Shown one piece after another: positions 1 through 13,800 of a stretch of 64,000 bases of DNA; within the stretch, counting starts at the first letter, position 1, and the number at the start of each line of letters is the position of its first letter. This DNA comes from Certhia americana (lineage: Eukaryota; Chordata; Aves; Passeriformes; Certhiidae), in the NCBI GenBank assembly GCA_018697195.1, contig CM031858.1, forward strand, positions 78,437,133 through 78,501,132, in the 5' to 3' direction. Position numbers and translations under genes: made by a program. The notes beneath the pieces are model-generated. The model was given only the letters and a program-made list of their open reading frames with translations, searched no databases and was not told the DNA's origin.

Positions 1-1805
1 CTGGGACTAGACTGAAAAACAAATAACATCCTGAGAGGGAAGAAAGCAAAAATAAAGTCTGCCTTTGTCTTTTGCAAAGTGCCATGATTCATTTCATTTT
101 CATTGTTTACACAAAGATTAAATGAAATCAGGAAAGCTCTAAATTGTTCTTTAAAATCCATCCATAAATTATGGTTTATAATAGATGCACACTAGATGTG
201 CATGCAGTGCTATGAAGTCTTTTTTTTTAATTTTGTTTTAAATTGAAATAGAAGTTTCATTTAAAATACATTTGCAATTCCTGAGCCCAGAGAGGAAAGC
301 TGAATTTATTTTGTGGGAATGTGTGGTAGGTGAGGCGTAGTTTTCTTCAGTTTCTTTACTTCAGTTTCAGCTTTTCTTCAGCTGGTGGTTCCTCCTTGCT
401 AGATGACAGCTTCTCTCCTTTTTTTGTGGCATTGCCTTACATCTAGCAAAGTGTTAAGTACAACCTCTCTGTGGGCGTCTCTGACTCTTAAAAAAAGAGT
501 CAGAACTAAATATATTCTGATCTGCTTTATGGTCTGGCACTCTCAATCTTTGTTTTTCTCCATTGCTTGCACTGTTTCTAATAAAAGCGTGAGCTGATAA
601 AATGAGTTTAGTATATGGCAGTGATGGTACTGTTTGACAGCCTACACAGTTTTTCTCAAGCTATTTTAGCAGTTCAGTTTCCAGAAATCTCCATTTTGAG
701 GGAACAGTTGGCTTCTGGATGCTGGAGTTAAGGAGGCAGCTCTTCATTGTCATAGGCAAAAATTCCATGGCTAAAAGTGATTGCAGGAAAGATAACTTCA
801 TATTTAAGTCAAATAATTTTGCAGTAGGTTGAGTGTTTCCTCAACCCCGTGGTGGTGGAGGAGCCTCTGCAGGAAAGAGAGGAGTCTGTTTTAAAGGCTG
901 GGCTTTTGAGCCCTTTGAAAACTTGGCCCCAGGTGGTTTTCATTAGAATGGCAAATTCACATCTTAAAGAATGGCATTCAGGAACCTGTTGAACAGGCCA
1001 AGCTCTTCCCTTAGATTTCAGTGGGATTCCTTAAAGCAGTTGAGCTTTATCATATACAAGTGCCAAAAGGATAGAGGTTTCCCAGAAGCAGAAGGTTTGG
1101 TTGGAATTAAATCCATCTGCAGTTGCTGATGCAGTTGCTTAGGACAAGGGGCTGAGCGCTTTTCCAGTTGTGGATATATACCGTGCCACTGGAGTGGCAC
1201 AAATTTTGATTTGCAAAAATCCAGCAGCTGGATTTTTCAGTGCTTCATAAGGAACAAAAACTGTGAAGGTATTTGCGTGAGGGTTTTACTCCTTTCTTTT
1301 TTTCTCTCAGTTGTGCTTATACAGAGAACTCAATGGATTTGGGTGGTCTTTGCAGAAATATCACTGTGAAAAATTATTACCAGTCACACTAGTGCAGCAT
1401 AATTTATAATCTGGAAGATGGGATTCCCATTAAAGGCTTTGTGTGTAGCTAGCAATGTATTTTATTCCAGATGAAACATGGAATGTGTTACAAAGACTCT
1501 CCAAGCACTCAGATGTTTCAGTGTGCTTACAGCAGTTTTTCAGAGATGCCACTTTGTACACAAAGGTACTTTTTGTCAGCAAGAAGGGTATGACACAGGC
1601 TTGGATGGGAGATCTGGAGGGGCTTGCTTGCATCCAGTGTTACTTGAACTGACAAAAAGCCTCACTACTTTTATGCCTGTTGACAAAAGGAATCTTAAGC
1701 AATTTCAAAAACCTGCAGAACCTGATAGATCTCTGCAGAACAAAGGTGACAGAAGGCTTGTGTAGAGCCAGAATTTTACTTACACTGCTGCCTTTGTCTC
1801 CCCAG
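1..1805 (+). other. MYO10: MYO10 intron, partial, before the first visible exon
   Basis: No coding exon was found here. The preceding exon should end the PH-domain strand just before QWFSVL, and no such peptide occurs in any + frame. The 95-residue open frame at 1478-1765 is not part of the myosin. The stretch ends in a pyrimidine tract and CAG acceptor at 1804-1805. No transposon was recognised. Confidence 0.7.
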
Positions 1806-1899
1806 CCAGTGGTTCAGTGTACTGAGTCAAGTCCATGCATCCACAGAGCAGGAGATACGGGAGATGCATGACGAGCAGGCAAATCCACAGAATGCCGTG
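1806..1899 (+). CDS. MYO10: MYO10 exon: end of the inserted PH domain and linker
   Basis: The exon encodes QWFSVLSQVHA, then an acidic linker containing EMHDEQANPQNAV. It starts in phase 2 (one base completes a split codon, probably Ser) and ends in phase 0 at GTG|gtaagt. The QWFSVL strand-helix is the typical C-terminal helix of a PH domain with its invariant Trp. In myosin-X this PH is inserted in a loop of PH1, forming the PH1N-PH2-PH1C tandem that senses PI(3,4,5)P3. It corresponds to about human residues 1300-1330. Confidence 0.95.
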
Positions 1900-4800
1900 G
1901 TAAGTCTAAATCTGAAGAACTTTTCAAACCACATATTTTTAGAAAACAGGGGCATCATGGTGGCCACAGCTTCTGAGAGTCACAACCTACTTTGTTTAAA
2001 TGTGGTGGTAGCTGTGACACTGGCTAGAGCTTCCACATCCTTGGTCCTGTAGCTGTACAAGGAGAGAGTGTGACTGCTGATTCCTCTCCCATCATTCACC
2101 TTGTGGAAAAATGGCTGTTGGTTTGGAGGGTGTTTTTTTCTGGTCCACTTCCCTATCACATCACAGTGTATGCTTGATTTTGAAATTTTGCAAAGACTGA
2201 GGATGTTAAGGAGTAAATTAAAAACCCAATAGTTAAAAATTCGAGATTTCTCTGATCCTGTGTTTATCATTCTGTACAACATACATTGGTAATTAATAGA
2301 ATACATTTGAAACCTAATATCAAACAAAGGAAAACCAAAACTTCTGCTTAATGGCTTTAGAAGTTTGTTTCAAGAGGATGCCTTTTGTATTGGGATGGCA
2401 GTTTTCAGTGAAAAATTCAAGCATGTTTGGAAACATAGAAAAGAGCAGTTTTTGAGCTGCCTTCATCGTAACTACAAATAATCTTTTACTGGATCTATTC
2501 ATCTTAGTTTTCCCCTCAGCAGTTTTCATGGTTAAGAGAAACTTATGCCCAAACCTGCAGTTCATTTTGCTTGATCAAAGCTGCTGCTTCTTTCACATGT
2601 CTCTCAGAAGAGTATTGTGAGTAATGTAATAGTGAATGTCTTCCTCATTTTCTGGTTGGATATTTGTTTACAGGGTACACTCGATGTTGGACTAATTGAT
2701 TCTGTCTGTGCTGCTGACAATCCAGATAGGTAAGTCAGAACCATGCCTGGTGACTTTCTTTTTCTCCTGTCTCTAGCCAAAATCTGACACTTTATGCTTT
2801 AGTCTCTATATTCTACTGGCCAACCATGTATTAAAATGGTTCATTACTGCCTCCATCTTCATAATACTAAATACCACATGTTAAAACATGTAATAGGAAT
2901 GATGCTGTGTTTTGGGGGTCTTCAATAACTTCCATGATTCTGATTCATATCTGAACTCTTCAGCTCCTAAAGTGATCCAAAACTGGAAGATGAAATATTT
3001 CTTTCATTATTATTATTATTATTTATAATATTTCATTATACAAGTAATGTTTCTGAAAAAAAGAACAGCTGATTTTTGAGTTCCTTAGTAATGTAGTAGG
3101 CAGAAAATTTAATTATAATTTTTTTTTTCTGTTCAGCTTCTCCCTCATGAATGTATTCTTCAGGGATGAAATTTATTTCCCCAGAATAAAAATATCTTAT
3201 AACAAAGAAGACAGTGCAGCTTAAAAACAAAAACAAAAATGTCAGGTTATTCTTAGTTCTTAAACTACTGATGGTGTTTAGGGAAATAAAAAGTAATCTA
3301 GGTTCAGACTACGACTGGTTTACAAGATGTGAGGTGTTATTTGAACTTTAAGGGCTCACTCCATTTTCTCCTCATTGTGTACATTTGTAAAGCAGCTGGT
3401 TTTAAGTTAGTGCTTTGTCCTTGGCCTGCCAAAACAGTGATACTAGAAGTAACAGTGAATTTACAAGCCCAGTTTCCTAAACAATACAACACAAATGTCC
3501 AGAGCTTTCACAACTTAAAATTAGCATTTTTTCTGCATTAAGATAATGCAGTAAGTTAAGCATTTCTTTTGTAAGCATTTTTCACATGGATTTTTTAGTC
3601 TTGGGGGGGGGATTCTATGTTATGTTTTGGGGATTTGCTCCAGATGATAAAATTAATGGTAAAGGGTTAAAGCAAGCATTGTAGGCTGAGGAACCTGCCT
3701 GTTTGATCCAGAGAGCCATCAGCACACTTCACTTGGGTTCTTCATGCTTCAGTGAATCCTGGTGTAGGATTGGGTAAAAGCCAGACTCTCATTAAAAATA
3801 GATTGTATTCTCTGTGAATTGGGTTACATTGCATTAAAAATAAAAGAATCCATGTTCACATGCTGCTTTACTATAGACCTTTGTATACTGTAGTTTGTTT
3901 TAGCCAATGTAGCTACTGAAGCAGACACTCTAAATAGATCTGACCCTGTAACAGTTCTGATGCACATGCCAAGCTGATGAAAGTTTGGAAGTTTTTCTCA
4001 CCACAGTTTTATTTTGAGATATGACAAGTTGCAATTTAATGTAAACTTCCCCACCACTCCTAGCCTTTGCATTTTAGTGTGATTGTAACATGACTGTCAA
4101 GTCTTTTCAAATGCTTAGTATTTTTCTTTAGGTAATAACTAAATAATGCATTAGAGGTTGACAGTATTTGTCTGGACAGAAAATGCAAACAATAGACAGT
4201 TTTTATGGTTATGGGGAGTGAGATAAATAGTATATTTATGCTGATTATAAAGACTGTTTCAATTGTTATTTATTATCATAGACCCAATTCATTTGTGATC
4301 ATCACTGCTAATCGTGTTCTTCACTGTAATGCTGACACTCCTGAAGAAATGCATCACTGGATAACCCTGCTCCAGCGGTCAAAGGGGGACACTAGAGTGG
4401 AGGGACAAGAATTCATTGTGAGGGGTAAGAACTGAGTGGGGCAGTAAAAAGTAAATAACATCTGTTATGCTTTGAAGAGCTTGTTCCCACAGTACAATGT
4501 GGGTGATATGCCAACATGATTAGTGTTGCAGCCTCATCTTTGTGTGGTGGACTTTACTCACAAATTAATACAGCTGAAATTATATTCTTGCTGTGCCATG
4601 TAAGAAAACACTGTAATGATGACAGAACATTTTTGTAAGTTGGCAAGATAATTCTTCTAGTGAAACATCAAAATTGAAAGGTTTTCATGTTAATTTTATT
4701 TTTATAATGTCATTGTTTGAGAATTTTACTCTATGTTGTTTCATGTGTGAGTTTATCAATTCACACAATTTTTTTGTTGTTGTTGAAAGTATGCAACTAA

Positions 4801-7800
4801 CTTTTAGCAACGTACTTTTGTCAAACTCTGTTCAAGAAAAAGAAGTGTGATTCAAATTGTGTCCTTAACAGGGTGGCTTCACAAGGAAGTAAAGAACAAC
4901 CCAAAGATGTCCTCATTAAAACTAAAGAAGCGCTGGTTTGTTTTGACGCACAATTCTTTGGACTACTACAAGAGTTCGGAGAAAAATGCTTTGAAATTGG
5001 GTACTCTGGTCCTGAACAGCCTCTGCTCAGTGGTCCCACCTGATGAAAAAATCTTCAAAGAGACAGGTAATTGTTTGCTCTTGTTCAAGTATGCCTTCTG
5101 TCTTTCTAGCTAGTAATGCAAGAAACAATGCATAAGAATATTTTAAATGTACTATTATGGGTGCAGTTCCACAAACAAATCGGGTTCCCAAGTCACTGAG
5201 GTGTTCTGCAGGGAATTGCTGGGTAAAAAGCAAAGGTAATGTATAGAGAAGTAAAATTTGTTCTCACCAACATTCAAAATTCCACAGACTGCTGCCAAGT
5301 TAGTGTGAACACTTATCCTTAGACATCAAAGACCTGGGGAAAAACATACGTAATACTGTCCTCATACATTATTTTATGTGCTGAGGAACTGAGGGCCAAC
5401 ATTAGAGCAGGTATAGGGAGATGCATAGTAAGAGTCCAGTTTGTGGTAACCTACATACTACACCTGAGTCACTCCACTGTGCACTTTCAGAACTGGTTTT
5501 CAACTCGGAAGCGTCTGTTTGCAAATGAGAAGCGACTGTTGACTGTCCTGTATTATCTCATTTGGGTCACTGACACTTCAAAGAGGCTTTCACTAGTGAA
5601 AGATGAAACACATTTCCTTTTACTGAATATGTTTCATGAAAAGCCTATACAATGATAGAGAGAGAGAATCTGAACTGATCTTCCTGTCATACTTTCCACT
5701 TCACTGGTGTAAAATTAAAGACAGAAGAGGTAGTTAGTGCTTTATGCCTGTTTCTATGTGTGCCACAGACTATGAAAGACTCTCATGTACAAAACAAGTC
5801 TGTCTCAGATTTTCCTGTTACAGACAGGACTGGAGAAGCAGGGCCCACAAGCTACAAGGACCTAAGAGTCCAGTGTTAACAGTGTTGTCTTACAGTGATT
5901 TTTACTAAGATTACTGGGTAAAACAGGAACTCATGATGCATAGTTGTAGTCTGAGGCTACTCCTAGGCTTCTTTAAAGGTGAAAATCTCCTTAAATACCA
6001 CATTATCTGTATTATGATACTTAATAACTCGCACAACTTTAGTTCCTGAAAGACTGCCAGAACGATCTGTGACGCAGCAGATCTGGGTGTCTGCTGGGCT
6101 GCAGGCTGTGTGGTGACCAGTTTTGCTGTTGTGCCAGGCTACTGGAATGTGACCGTGTATGGACGCAAACACTGTTACCGTCTCTATACGAAATTGCTTA
6201 ATGAGGCAACCCGCTGGTCCAGTGCCATCCAGAACGTGATTGACACAAAGGCACCTATTGATACTCCAACTCAGCAGCTCATTCAGGATATTAAGGTAGG
6301 CACAAGCAGGATTGCATGGGGTGAGAAAGAATGGTTCCTTAAATCTTTGTGTTGGCTTTGCTATATTGTGTAATAAAGCAGAAAATTACGTTTTAATTAC
6401 ACAGTGTCATGGACTAAAATTGTGAAACCAGAATGTATTCTCTGACCTGATAAAGGAATTTCTGTCTAAATGGTAGAAGAGCAAACTTTAAATTACAGCT
6501 TGGAGGACAAGAGGGATAACTTTTTTCCATTAAAACAGTAACAAGTTTTACTGGTTTGTGTAACTTGACAGACTTGGCTACACCTGGCAGTAGAGCACAT
6601 TGTGCAGGTTCATGAGCTAGCAGATGTGTTTGGCTCAGTCCACAGTGAGCAGCACACCAGGATGTGGACTAAATAGCTCTTCTGACTTTTTTTTTTTTTT
6701 TGTCATTGTGGTGTTTTTAATTTTTTTGATAGCGTGGGCTGAGCATCTCGTATCTCTGTGTGTTGAGAAAAACAATTAATGCTTACTGGTTTATGATCTC
6801 ATTGGAGACAGTGCATGCACAGCCAGAGAATGTCCTTCTGGAGCTTTTTGCTAATGTGCATTTATGAGAGAGGATGATGATTCTTACAAGATACCAAAGA
6901 AATAAGCAAAAGGGGAGAATTGCTTCTGACCCTCAGAGACCTTTTCCGATCTCTCATGGAAAAAAGGTATTAAGTTCTCAGTTCCAAGATGATGAATGCT
7001 GTTCTTCAGAGCAGGACAAATATATGGAATTTAGGACTTATAGAAGACAGTGGTCACACATCTGTCAAACTTGGCCTAAGAAGAGTAAGAGAAGTATTTG
7101 ATGTCAGAGGGGATGCACCAGGTTTACAGCAGCATTTTGAGCATTTTGGACTATTTTGTTTGGTAGCTCACGCAGTTTCTAACTGAAAAGCCAATTAGTT
7201 ATGCTGGAGAAATACTTTTAAATAAAACCTGAATGCAAATGTCATATTTCCCATTATGAATTACTGGAATAAAAAGAATATAAAATGAAAACACATTTCA
7301 AAGATTATGATACTTCATTTGGTGTCCTGCAGCTCTGCTGTAGTTTGTTTTTTTTTAACTGCACAGAAAAAGCAAGCCTATCCAAGGCCTGAGGTTAGCA
7401 GGTACTGAGCATTCATAGCCCAAAGCATGCCATGGCAGCCAAACCACCCACAACTGTATTTCTCACCAAATAACATTGGTAACAACTGATTGCTCTGTTT
7501 TCTACAACCAGCCTAAAGAACACAAGCATTGGATTATTCTTAAGGCTGGACCCCAATTCCTGTTTTTTTCTTACCCCAATAGGAAAACTGCCTGAATGCT
7601 GATGTGGTTGAACAGATTTATAAGAGGAATCCTATTCTCCGTTACACTCATCATCCATTGCACTCACCATTACTGCCACTGCCATATGGGGACATCAATC
7701 TAAACTGTAAGTTTTCCAATAATAGAACCACTTTTCCTTATGAAAGATTAAACCAGAGTTTAAAACTCCAACAAGACTTGGAATTTTTAAGTCTATAGTG

Positions 7801-10800
7801 AAGTAATGGTGGCAAAATACATGTTTATAATACAAATAGACAAGTTTCCCAGTTCTCTGTTGAGAATAGCAGTTTTCCTAACACAGAGCCATAGGCTTGT
7901 GGTTTTCCTGCAAGAGTGTTACAGAAGGGAAGGTTGCTTTCAGCAATACAGCTAAGAAGACTGAGTTTGAAAAGTCTTGCACTGAAATAAGCAACTAAAC
8001 CTGACTCACTCAGTCTCCTTGAATCATATTCTCCTCCTCAAATTATTGTTGCTTCCTACCCCGTGAAGGAAGCTGCAGCAGCCACTGCTTTCAATTGACA
8101 TGTGTATGTTTTATCAGATGGGATAGAAAGCCTTATTTATGGGAAATAACAGTTGGGAGTGTACATGGTTTTAAAAAGTTATTCTTCATTTAGTCCTGAA
8201 ATGAGTATAATCATCTCCTGTAACATTCTTGATTCAAACACTAATTTAGAAGTCTCTTTTGAATGAACCGTTCAGAGCTATTAATGATTGTGAACTTGGT
8301 GTCCTTAAAAAAGATTTGGTTATCTTAGTTTGCAGCTGCATAGTAAACATGATATTACTCAGACGACAAGTTTCATCCTTGAGAGGAGGGTGGGAGTTTA
8401 ATATGGAGTGTGATATGGCACTTCAGCAGTGTGACTTGCTCTGGAAGAAATAAGTCTCCTTTACAAGAAACAATCAATCAAGATACACCTTTTCAATTAA
8501 TAAATTTGCAACAAATCTCAATAGCAAATAGCTCATAAGTTTGCATTCTACATTTGAAATGAAACGTATAGACTCTAATATCCTGCATAGCAAAGGTCAC
8601 AGAGTAGCATTAAGCAATTTCTGCATTAAGACTGAGTCCTTTTTCTTTCATATCTGTCTCAGCATATTTCTCCCAATATTTCCTTTGCAGTGCTGAAAGA
8701 CAAAGGCTACACTACTCTGCAGGATGAAGCCATCAAGATATTTAATTCTTTACAGCAGCTGGAGTCTATGTCTGATCCCATCCCTATAATCCAAGGTATC
8801 CTCCAAACAGGACATGATTTACGACCTCTCCGAGATGAGCTCTACTGTCAGCTCATCAAGCAAACCAATAAAGTGCCTAATCCTGGAAGTGTGGGGAACC
8901 TCTATAGCTGGCAAATACTCACCTGCATGAGTTGCACATTTCTGCCCAGTCGCAGCATCCTCAAATATCTCAAGTTTCATCTCAAAAGGTGAGAACCTTT
9001 CATCTGCTAAAGCACTACAACTTGTAACAGTGTTTAGATATCTAGAAGTGAGACTTGAACATGTATTCACTTAGCAAACTGGCTATGCCAAATAGTGAAT
9101 TTAAAGAGAAAATGTTATAGGAAAAGTGTGTGTGAGTTGGTCTGGATGGAATTACACACATTGGAAGAATCAAGCAAAATGCCACAAAGTTGAATGCACA
9201 GTTTTTTAGTGTTGGCAAAAGGAGTGCTTCCTGTAACTGCATAAACTTAAATGACTTTCAGCTCATATCCCCAGGTCCCATTTTCAACTGTCCAAACCAA
9301 CCTGTTAAAAATTCTTCATCCCACTTACCTTAATTTTATGAGATATGCATGTGCACGTAAAAGAACAGTATCATATTAAAAGATGTATTTGAGGTACAAA
9401 CCTATGGTTGTAAATCTGATTTTTAAGTATTAGTGATCATTAAATAATAATAAATCAATGTTGTCAGTTCAGCATTAACCCAAATGTGGAGTTCCTCTTG
9501 CTGTTATCAGTGGAAGAATGCAGAGTGTGTCATTAGGAAAGTTAGTCCACCAGCAAACTCAATAATTTTAAAGCTTTGTCTGTACTTGGAGCATGTCAAT
9601 TAAATAGTGTACTGGATACAGAAATACTCTCAGGGGAAAAGAAATCTCAAATAAACAAACTTCACAGACTGGCAGCTTAAAGTAATAAGCTTTGTCTCAC
9701 AGGGTTCGTGACCAGTTTCCAGGAACTGAAATGGAGAAATACGCACTTTTTACTTACGAATCTCTGAAGAAAACCAAATGCAGAGAGTTTGTGCCATCGC
9801 GCGATGAAATAGAAGCACTGATTGGCAGGCAGGAGATGACATCCACAGTTTATTGCCATGGTGGGGGCTCCTGTAAGATTACAATCAACTCACACACTAC
9901 AGCTGGAGAGGTGAGAAGTGGTGACAGAATGTCTTTGGAACAAAATCAGCATGTCCCTTCAAGTGCCAGTTCTAGGCAGCAGTAGTATTACACTTTGGAA
10001 GCAGTGGGGCTTTCTCTGCCAGTATCTCCTTTCTGAGAAGGAAAGGCTCACAGTGCTGTCCCTTCAGGACAGCTGTCCCTCCCCACAGTGTGTTCTGGAG
10101 AAATCCCTGCTATAAAAATTGTCTTTGTGCTGTAGAGGATTACCCAACTGTAGTTCCTTGTTAGAGGAAGAATTAGAAGAAACACTAAGCAATTAGGCAT
10201 AGAGTATTATTGGAGAAACTTTAGTAGACATTGGTGTGCATGAGAGCCAAGCTGCTTCCTAAAACTGTAAGACTCTTGCTGAGCTGGTGAAATACAGGAG
10301 GTTATATCTGGCCAGGAGGTAGCACATACATATTCTGAAAGAATAAAAATTACAGTGGATTTTGACAATAATTAATAATGCTGATGAGGACAAGTTAATA
10401 ACATTTGTAGCCTAATATAAAACCAGGCTCTCATTTTTTTCTAAGTGTCTGTCTTACTCTGTGTTTTTTTCATGTGCTGTCTTTCATTAGGTGGTTGAAA
10501 AGTTAATTCGTGGCTTGGCCATGGAGGATAGCAGAAATATGTTTGCTTTGTTTGAATACAATGGAACAACTGATAAAGCAATTGAAAGCAGAACCATTGT
10601 AGCTGATGTCTTGGCAAAGTTTGAAAAGTGAGTGTACCTCTTCTTCTCTCTTCACTCTAATAAGTAGCAATTAGATAAATCTCCAATGTCAGTAATGCTG
10701 AATTTTCTCTTCGACCTGCTTGTTTATGATGATGCAGCTGAATTACACACATAGCCATTTCTGGAACAAAAGGATCTCTTTTTAGTTTTCTTAAAAGACT

Positions 10801-13800
10801 TAATAGCCACCTATCCACTTGTTTTGGTTTTCCTCTGTCCTGACACCAGTAGAATAGTATTTCTCATCACTATTTCCACACTTTCTTTTCCACTACTACA
10901 AATTTTTTCCACCATTACTGGCAATGTGGCTGTGAGAACTGACCTCCAAGCAGTTGCTGCCATTCTGACTGTTATCTAACTTCATGTGGAACTCACCACA
11001 GTACAGCTCACAACATTTCTCTTACCAGTTGAAAAATTAAAAAATTGAAACCACCCATAGCACTGTAGTAAGAAAATGTAAGAAAAACCTAAATACCTGT
11101 CTGTCATCTTTACTTTTTACGCATGGCAATCAGCCACCTTTATCCACATAAAAACAGGGGGAAAATTAATGTTTTAAGTGTTGTGCAGTTTTATAACAGG
11201 ACTTAATAATGTTGCTTTTATTAACACCAGACCTATCTAAAAATCAACATTTATTAAGAGAATATGAGTTAGAAACTGTTAACTTGAGAACTGAGTCAAC
11301 ATTTGTCCTTGATTTTGCTGTAGGCTCTAAATACACAGACATACATAAAGCAAAGTTCACCTGTTGCCTTGCTTAGATTCCGTAGGTGGCAATTCAGAAA
11401 AGAGTTTGATTTCACAGATCTGATCTCTCTCCCTCTTAACACAACAATGCAGGCTTGCTGCTACTGCTGAAGCTGGGGAGATGCACTGGAAATTCTACTT
11501 CAAGCTCTACTGCTTCCTGGACACAGAAAACGTCCCAAAAGATAGCGTGGAATTTGCCTTTATGTTTGAGCAGGTAAAGAACAAAAGTTCTGTTTTGAGG
11601 CACTCTTAAGAGGAGGAAAAAAAGCAAGAGATCTAGGCAGCACAGAGAGAGTTTTGGTTTGGCTTCTATTCAACTAAATGCACTACTACTCAAGCATCAA
11701 GAGCAAAGGAAGTGTTTCAGTGGTCAAGATAGGCCTATCCTAACATAAGTGAAGCACATACGATTTTTCTAGTGTTATGTTTCTTCTGCATTACTTGTCA
11801 ATTGCTTTCTGTATAGTGGTAGAAAAATGGATAACTGGATCTAAGATGCATAAGCTGCATAAAAAAGAATAATTGTTGCTTTTAATTTTCCTCTTCTTAA
11901 ACAATTTTCTGAAGAAATCGTAAGAAATAAAGTAAAAAAGGTATAACTGGCAACAAGTTAATTAATGAGAGACTCCTGCTGGCAACTGTACAGAACTAAC
12001 TGAGCAATAGCCTTCTATCTTTTCAAAAACTGATTGTTTCATAGGTACCATAGTATAATAGTGCAGTCTCAGCAGTAACAGTAAGATAGCTATGATGAAC
12101 AGAAGTCCATGCTGAGCCCAGAATGAAGCTAAACTGCAAAACATAAAATAAGGGAAACTGATTTCTAATGAAAATTAAATACATCAGCAGCTGGATTTCT
12201 GTTATATCAATCCCTGAAGTTACTCAGAAACTCACTGATGGCATTTATTGCTGTTGATTGACGTTCTCCTATTCTACTGTATTGCAAATGATTAAAAATG
12301 CTTCCAGAAGTCAGCTTCTTTCAGTGGGCATTAGACGCAGATAAATATTTCTGTATAGGGTTAAGATTTCTGGCTCTTTGCAACACCAGGACACTATCAT
12401 TCTATTGGTGACTAAGACTGATATGATCAAGAACTGAGGTATCTATTTTCATACATATGAAAGTTTTCCCCTTCAACATCTTCCCTGTAATAGAGAATTT
12501 CTTTCTTTTTCAGTTTAGGTATTAAGGCAACGTATTACACCACAAGTCTTCCAAAAGTCTCCTTCCAGAACCTACTACTGTAGCTCAGTCCAGGACTGTT
12601 TATTGTTGGCTGAAGGATCTGGGCAGTAGGTTGCCTTGGTTGGGCTTAGAAGCACGGCCATTCTGTCTGTCTGTTGCTGTCTCTAGAGGAGTCATCTGGT
12701 GCCTCTGTTTGGGAAGAAGTTCAAATGGCAAGGAAAAAATCTTACAAGAACTCTGCATCCAATCTGCTACATTACTTTATTAGCTTAAGAGACAGATTCA
12801 GGCAGTTTTCTGTATGAACGGCTAAAACAAGCACATTTGCTGAAGCAGATTGTTTTCATGTAGCATTCTGTGCTGACTAGTGTTTAGCCAAATACTTTGT
12901 CTTGCCAAAACCAGTAGCATTTGTTACAAAGCACGACATTCAATCCCTACCAGTGATATTACAACAATACCTTGAAGAGGTAACATTACATTCTAACAAC
13001 AATTCTATTCTATTTTTTCTAATTATCTGCTTTTGATGTCAGTCATCAACTTTTTTCAGACAGTTTTGAAAATTCCCTTTTTTCATCAGTTTTAGCTCTG
13101 CAGCCTGCATTATTTTAAAGTCTGAATCCTTTAATAATCATAAGGTGCTGAAGAAAATCTTTTAGTTCTTCCTCATTAAAATACTGTCCTTACATTTCTA
13201 AAATACAGCTCTTTCTTCTGCATGTGTACAATCTCAGGCAAACTATTTAGCGTGTTTAAAGGCACAAAAATTCACCTTAGCTGTGAATTATCTCTGTGTG
13301 GTTACTAAACTTGCAGTTCCTGGATCTCCAGACGTGATGCGTGTTTGTTTTCTCTACTACTGTCACGTGAAAGAAAAAATTGGCTGCTGCACATTTTCAC
13401 AGGTTTGAATGAGTGTGCAGAGAGCTGGGATTTTGAAGAGTCTTGATTCAGAATCTCATCCCTGATTCTACAGAGCACTGTAATATGTAGATGTTGTACA
13501 AACTTGATTTGGGATCCATTGAAGATTTATTGTTTCCCCTCAGTAAAATTACAAAGCTGTCCTAGAGCTTAGCTTGTTTGGCTGGAAACATCAGTTTTCA
13601 CAGCCAGATTATTGATAGCAGTAAACAAAACTGGAGACCCATTTCTTCCTAATGCCCTTGAACACAGATGGCTTCTCCTCAGTCAGATGTTTAGATTCTG
13701 TTTTCTCCCCTTTACATTTTATTTTCCATTTTCATAGTTCAGTTACTCTTAGATATTGGAGTTCACTGAAAGCTGTCCTAGTAAAAGTAATTCCCATTTA

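Noticed and set aside
1478..1765. Open frame with MECVTKTLQ as an upstream MYO10 exon
   Set aside because: It does not match the myosin-X PH sequence that should precede QWFSVL and has no suitable splice donor in phase.
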